64,000 bases of DNA. It comes from Massilia sp. Root351. Lineage in GTDB: Bacteria > Pseudomonadota > Gammaproteobacteria > Burkholderiales > Burkholderiaceae_D. The stretch lies in the NCBI RefSeq assembly GCF_001425045.1, contig NZ_LMDJ01000001.1:1055859-1119858 (forward strand), read 5' to 3'. This document shows positions 60,369 through 64,000 of this stretch, in pieces; position 1 is the first letter of the stretch; each line of letters starts with the position of its first letter. Below the pieces are notes generated by a model that had not been told where the DNA came from, did no database searches, and saw only the letters and a list, made by a program, of their open reading frames with translations. The translations under genes and the position numbers were made by a program.

Positions 60369-61367
60369 TTAGCCTTTGCCCTTGGTTTCCCTTGCAGGCG
60401 CGTGGTTGACGAGGTCGGACGGCGTCATGCCGAACCAGCGCTTGCAGGCGCGGTAGAACGCGCTGGGCTCCGAGAAGCCGAGCTGGAAGCTGAGCACCTT
60501 CAGTGACAGCTCGCCGGCAGCCAGCGACTGGCGTGCCAGTTCGCGCCGCGTGTCGTCCACCAGCGCGGTGAAGCTGGTGCCTTCCTCCGCCAGCCGCCGC
60601 TGCAAGGTGCGTTCGCTCATCATCATGTGCGCGGCCATGTCTTCGCGCTGCGGCGGGCCTTTCGGCAGCATGGCCGCCACCATCGCTTGCACGCGCGCGC
60701 CGATGGTCGGCGGCTGTGCCTGCGCCAGGCTGGCCAGCACTCCGCTGCCGCCCCGGTAGCCGGGCAGCGCGGACACCAGGTCGGCGTCGGCAAATTCCAT
60801 CACGTTGTGGGGACGGTTGAAATGGACCGGGCAGCCGAAAGTCTGCGCGTACATGTCCGCGTTGGCCGGTTCCGGGAAGGCGTACTCCACTTGCACCGGC
60901 CTGGCCTCGTCATTGCCGGCCGCGCTGCGCAGGCTGCGCAGCAGCACGCACCAGACGAAGTCATAGCGCTGTTGCGGCACCACGCGCTGCGCGCCGGGCA
61001 GCACCAGTCCCACGCGCGTGTGGCCGTGGCAGCGCTCGATGCTGCTTTGCACGGTGGGCGAGACCAGCATGATGTGACCCATCACGCCCAGCCAGCCGAG
61101 GCGGTGCGGCGTCGATATCTTCAGGCCGATCAGCGGGTCCCGCGAGTGCTCAACCAGCAGCGACCAGAGATGGCTCAGTTTATCGGACAGCGCGAGCGCG
61201 TCGCACGCGAGGCCGTCGCCTTCGTCCAGGCCGGCCTGCTGGAACAGCGCTTCGGCTTGCACGCCCGAATGCGCCAGGCGCGACTTGACGCCGCGCACCA
61301 GGTGCAGGGCGGACGAGTAGCCCGTGCCGGGTCCCAAGAGTGCTTCGTTCATGTCCCATGTCTCCAT
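60369..61367 (-). CDS. AraC family transcriptional regulator
   Basis: A 332-residue regulator with an N-terminal arabinose-binding-like domain (PF12625, about 20-200) and a C-terminal AraC HTH (about 225-325, with 'MMMSERTLQRRLAEEGTSFT' and 'LGFSEPSAFYRACKRWFGMT'). It belongs to the same subfamily as the AraC protein at 39919. It is followed on the same strand by the DUF2442 remnant. The isochorismatase-like gene lies upstream on the same strand and may be its target. ATGs at 61367 and 61352 are both possible starts. Confidence 0.9.
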   Translation of the reverse strand: METWDMNEALLGPGTGYSSALHLVRGVKSRLAHSGVQAEALFQQAGLDEGDGLACDALALSDKLSHLWSLLVEHSRDPLIGLKISTPHRLGWLGVMGHIMLVSPTVQSSIERCHGHTRVGLVLPGAQRVVPQQRYDFVWCVLLRSLRSAAGNDEARPVQVEYAFPEPANADMYAQTFGCPVHFNRPHNVMEFADADLVSALPGYRGGSGVLASLAQAQPPTIGARVQAMVAAMLPKGPPQREDMAAHMMMSERTLQRRLAEEGTSFTALVDDTRRELARQSLAAGELSLKVLSFQLGFSEPSAFYRACKRWFGMTPSDLVNHAPARETKGKG

Positions 61368-61528
61368 TGCGAACGACCGTGCTTATTTTTGACGGTTCGC
61401 GCTGCGTCTTTTTTGTAAATTATTAACGCATGAAATTTACCGGCGCCAGCAGCAAAAAATTAGACGCGGGACTCTATCGCGCAGGACGCGGTTTCGTGCT
61501 AAGGGGGGGGCAGGATAGGAAGCAGGGC

Positions 61529-61550
61529 AGGGGCGGCGGGCGCCGCCCCT
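61529..61550 (-). terminator. GC-rich hairpin after the YcaC-like gene
   Basis: AGGGGCGGC (61529-61537) and GCCGCCCCT (61542-61550) pair perfectly around a four-base loop, eight bases past the stop at 61559. No T-run follows. A G8 homopolymer lies nearby (61503-61510). Confidence 0.55.
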
Positions 61551-61558
61551 TGGGGAGA

Positions 61559-62200
61559 TTACTTACCGCCTTCGTTGGCGTGTTCGCCCAGGATCTGCTT
61601 GGCGTAGCGGATGCCGATGCCATAGGCCGAGTGAGCCTTGAAGATGTCCATGCAGCCGTCGTAGGTCTCGCCGCGCGCCCAGTCGCGCTGCAGTTCGCAC
61701 ATCCACTGCAGCGAGTTGGTCGGCGTGGCGCCGGCCTGGATCATGCGCTGGATGGCGCGGTCGTGCGCCTCCATGGTGGTGTCGCCGCAGGCGTCGGTCG
61801 GCACGAAGATCTCGTAGCCTTCAGCCAGCATCTGCAGGGTCGGGAAGGTCACGCACACTTCGGTCCACAGGCCGGCGATGATCACGCGCTTGCGGCCGGT
61901 GGCCTTGATGGCGTCCTTAAAGTTCTGGTCCTCCCACGAGTTCATCGAGGTGCGGTCGATCGGCTTCTGGTCCGGGAACACGGACTGGATTTCCGGGATC
62001 AGGTGGCCGCTGAAGGTTTCCGACGCGATGGTGGTCAGGATGGTCGGCACGCCGAACAGCTTGGCGGTCTTGGCCAGGATTTGCGCGTTGTGCAGGATGG
62101 CGGTGCGCTCGTGAGACATGGTGCCGAACAGCATTTGCGGCTGGTGGTCGATCAGGGCCAGCACGCAGTCTTGCGGGTTGAGCAGGGTGTTGTAGGACAT
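61559..62200 (-). CDS. YcaC-like isochorismatase-family hydrolase
   Basis: A 213-residue cysteine hydrolase close to E. coli YcaC. The start 'NPQDCVLALIDHQPQMLFGT' has the catalytic Asp19. Cys116 lies in 'AGLWTEVCVTFPTLQMLAEG', and Lys79/Arg83 in 'DQKPIDRTSMNSWED' provide the basic member of the triad. The C-terminal 'QWMCELQRDWARGETYDGCM' is also typical. The physiological substrate of YcaC proteins is not known; related enzymes cleave amides of nicotinamide or carbamoylsarcosine type. GGAGAG seven bases upstream supports ATG 62200. A gene for an MFS exporter follows upstream at 62312, and the AraC gene downstream may regulate it. Confidence 0.92.
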   Translation of the reverse strand: MSYNTLLNPQDCVLALIDHQPQMLFGTMSHERTAILHNAQILAKTAKLFGVPTILTTIASETFSGHLIPEIQSVFPDQKPIDRTSMNSWEDQNFKDAIKATGRKRVIIAGLWTEVCVTFPTLQMLAEGYEIFVPTDACGDTTMEAHDRAIQRMIQAGATPTNSLQWMCELQRDWARGETYDGCMDIFKAHSAYGIGIRYAKQILGEHANEGGK

Positions 62201-62311
62201 GGTTCTCTCCGTGAAAAGTAGGGGTGGCAAAGCACGTTCGCACTTTGCCAGCTTTGCCTGATTTGCACGTCTGCTATAAGGACTGCCCCTGCTCTTGCTT
62301 ACGGGAGAGCG

Positions 62312-63511
62312 TTACTCCTTGCCGATAAATTCGCTGGCATATACCAGCGCGGCGATCAGCGGGAACGCGAGCCCGGTCAGCAGCACGCCGTGCCAGCCGT
62401 GGTGGGCGTACATCCACGCGCCCAGCGAGGAGCCGATGGCGCCGCCGCAGAAGAAGATCGCCATGTACAAGCCGTTCAGCCGGCTGCGCACGTCTTCGCC
62501 CAGCGCGAAGATGGCGCGCTGGCCGGTGACCAGGCTGGCCGACACGCCGGCGTCGAGCACGATGGAGGCGGCCACCAGCAAACCCAGGTCGAACATGCGC
62601 CCGCCCTGCAGCAGCAGCGGCGTGCCGAAGGCCAGCAGCGCGGCGGCCAGCGCCATGCCGGTGGTGGCGCGGCTCTTGCCTTGGTCGGCGCGCCGGCCGG
62701 CATGCGGCGAGGCGATGGCGCCGGCCACGCCGGCCAGCGCGAAGATGGCGATGCCGGTTTGCGACAGGCCGAAATACGGCGCCGCCAGCACCAGCGGCAC
62801 CGTGGTCCAGAACAGGCTGAAGGCGCCGAACATGCAGGCCTGGTAGGCGGCGCGGCGGCGCAGCACGGGTGTGCTCTTCAGCAACTGCCACAGCGAGGCC
62901 AGCAGTGCGCCGTAAGGCATGGCCGATACCGGCTGGCGCTTGGGCAGCTTACGGTGCAGCAGCAAGGCCAGCAGCGCCGTGCCGATAGCCGACAGCACGA
63001 AGATGGCGTGCCAGTTGAGCGCGTCGGTGACCAGGCTGGACACCGGGCGCGCCAGCATGATGCCCATCAGCAGGCCCGACACCACTTTGCCGACTATCTG
63101 CCCGCGCATGTGGGGCGGCGCCAGGTGGGCGGCGAACGGCACCACCACCTGGGCCGCTACCGAGCCCAGGCCGATGCACAGCGCGGCGGCCAGGAACAGG
63201 CCGGCGTTGCTGGTGCTGGCGGCCACCAGCAGCGCGGCCGAGGTGGCCGCCAGGCAGGTGACGATGAGGCGGCGGTTTTCCTGCAGGTCGCCCAGCGGGA
63301 CGATGAAAATCATGCCCAGGCAATAGCCGATCTGTGTCAGCGTGACGATCAGCCCCGCAGCGCCGGGCGACAGGCCGGTGGCCAGGCTGATGGGGCCGAC
63401 CAGCGGCTGCGCGTAATACAAATTGGCGACGATAAGGCCGGTGGCGGTCGCCAGCAGCAGTACCATGCCGGAGGAAATCCCCGGCACGGCGATGGTTGGA
63501 TTGGTGGTCAA
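62312..63511 (-). CDS. MFS transporter
   Basis: A 399-residue major facilitator with about 12 transmembrane helices. Segments such as 'ATATGLIVANLYYAQPLVGP' and 'GLIVTLTQIGYCLGMIFIVP' followed by LGDLQENRR (motif A) are typical of the YnfM/Bcr-like sugar- or drug-efflux group. A second A-like motif lies in the second half ('HAGRRADQGKSR'). The start is a TTG at 63511 with AGGAG five bases upstream; an ATG 72 bases further upstream gives an implausible polar tail. The gene lies 147 bases downstream of the cytochrome peroxidase end. The substrate is not evident. Confidence 0.9.
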   Translation of the reverse strand: MTTNPTIAVPGISSGMVLLLATATGLIVANLYYAQPLVGPISLATGLSPGAAGLIVTLTQIGYCLGMIFIVPLGDLQENRRLIVTCLAATSAALLVAASTSNAGLFLAAALCIGLGSVAAQVVVPFAAHLAPPHMRGQIVGKVVSGLLMGIMLARPVSSLVTDALNWHAIFVLSAIGTALLALLLHRKLPKRQPVSAMPYGALLASLWQLLKSTPVLRRRAAYQACMFGAFSLFWTTVPLVLAAPYFGLSQTGIAIFALAGVAGAIASPHAGRRADQGKSRATTGMALAAALLAFGTPLLLQGGRMFDLGLLVAASIVLDAGVSASLVTGQRAIFALGEDVRSRLNGLYMAIFFCGGAIGSSLGAWMYAHHGWHGVLLTGLAFPLIAALVYASEFIGKE

Positions 63512-63614
63512 CGGAACTCCTGGATGCAGAACTACGAGTGCCAGGCCCTGCTTGGAAAATGGCGGGCTTAGCCGGACAAACATTGTAGTGGGGAATCCAG
63601 ATCCCTGCTGGCGG

Positions 63615-63643
63615 CGGCCGGATATAACGGGTATATCCGGCCG
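63615..63643 (-). terminator. 12-bp perfect hairpin after the cytochrome c peroxidase gene
   Basis: CGGCCGGATATA (63615-63626) pairs perfectly with TATATCCGGCCG (63632-63643) around ACGGG, 15 bases past the peroxidase stop. There is no T-run. Confidence 0.55.
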
Positions 63644-63658
63644 GGCATGGCGGCGCCG

Positions 63659-64000
63659 CTACAGCGTGCGCAGGAAGGCGGTGAGGTCGGCTTTTTCTTT
63701 TTCGCTGAGCCTGGTTTCCAGGATCAGGTTGAAAAATTCCACCGTGTCTTCCAAGGTCAGCAGGCGGCCGTCGTGCAGATAGGGCGGGGATTCCTTGATG
63801 CCGCGCAGGGGAAAGGTCTTGATGGGCCCGTCTGACGCGGCCATCATGCCGTTGACGATGCGCGGCTTGTAGAAGCGTTCGGTTTTCAGGTTGTGCATCA
63901 GGTTGTCGGTGTAGTAGGGCGCGGCGTGGCAGATGGAACATTGGGCCTTGCCGAAGAACAGTGCCTGGCCGCGCAGCTCGCTGTCATTGGCCTTGTTCGG
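63659..64000 (-). CDS. Di-haem cytochrome c peroxidase family protein, C-terminal part (5' end outside window)
   Basis: The last 113 codons of a gene entering from the right edge. The visible part has a haem c site C-S-I-C-H in 'LFFGKAQCSICHAAPYYTDN', then 'FPLRGIKESPPYLHDGRLLT' and 'LEDTVEFFNLILETRLS'. These are typical of the C-terminal haem domain of CcpA/MauG-type proteins. Such periplasmic enzymes reduce hydrogen peroxide with electrons from small cytochromes; MauG members instead modify proteins. The N-terminal haem and signal peptide are not visible, so the subtype stays open. Confidence 0.88.
   Translation of the reverse strand, partial: PNKANDSELRGQALFFGKAQCSICHAAPYYTDNLMHNLKTERFYKPRIVNGMMAASDGPIKTFPLRGIKESPPYLHDGRLLTLEDTVEFFNLILETRLSEKEKADLTAFLRTL

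Noticed and set aside
60190..60372. 60-codon open frame on the plus strand after the HGSNAT-like gene
   Set aside because: It starts at the preceding stop, has no ribosome site, and the opposite strand carries the better explained DUF2442 remnant.

Overview
The window is a GC-rich bacterial chromosome segment of about 64 kb. The order nusA-infB-rbfA-truB-typA, two PEP-CTERM exosortase substrates, a DUF3141/phosphotransacylase/acetate kinase/FabI cluster, a TonB-Xanth-Caul type receptor and stand-alone periplasmic TonB C-terminal proteins together suggest a betaproteobacterium of the Oxalobacteraceae (Massilia/Duganella/Janthinobacterium group). That placement is inferred from gene content; no database was searched.

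Layout. 1-7.6 kb holds translation genes (3' end of nusA, infB, rbfA, truB), a PEP-CTERM protein behind a good sigma-54 site, and typA. 7.7-13.4 kb is a tight five-gene operon: DUF3141 protein, phosphate acyltransferase, acetate kinase, enoyl-ACP reductase and a small unknown protein. 13.4-22.5 kb holds a second PEP-CTERM protein, dusA, a chemoreceptor, two tandem TonB-C proteins, a lipoprotein, a 39-residue membrane protein too short for routine calling, an unknown protein and a hybrid histidine kinase. 22.5-28.6 kb holds an antitoxin-like remnant, tRNA-His, a UPF0114-fumarase-murI run on the minus strand, acsA and tRNA-Ser. 28.66-28.79 kb is a cluster of palindromes containing an inverted, tRNA-Ser-like relic. 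29-31.9 kb holds udk, YdeI, cupin and ThuA genes.

31.9-41 kb looks like a lipid-ester utilisation module: an acyl-CoA ligase, a TonB receptor, a monoacylglycerol-lipase-like hydrolase, glpD and glpK in one operon, divergent from an AraC regulator. Ester cleavage, fatty acid activation and glycerol assimilation are all encoded together. 41-49 kb carries housekeeping hydrolases, an AraC/GyrI regulator and a large TonB receptor. 49-56.2 kb holds a UvrD-like helicase with a DUF5710 tail and a signalling cluster (OmpR-type regulator, divergent hybrid kinase, winged-helix STAND ATPase) whose two intergenic regions share a near-identical palindromic motif. 56.3-64 kb carries gluQ, an M28 peptidase, an HGSNAT-like membrane acyltransferase, a DUF2442 remnant, an AraC regulator, a YcaC-like hydrolase, an MFS transporter and the 3' end of a di-haem cytochrome c peroxidase.

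No insertion sequence, prophage, CRISPR array or replication origin was seen. The strongest unexplained signals are the tRNA-Ser-like relic with nested palindromes (28659-28735), the repeated operator of the signalling cluster, the compound hairpin between infB and rbfA, and the lipid-ester operon.
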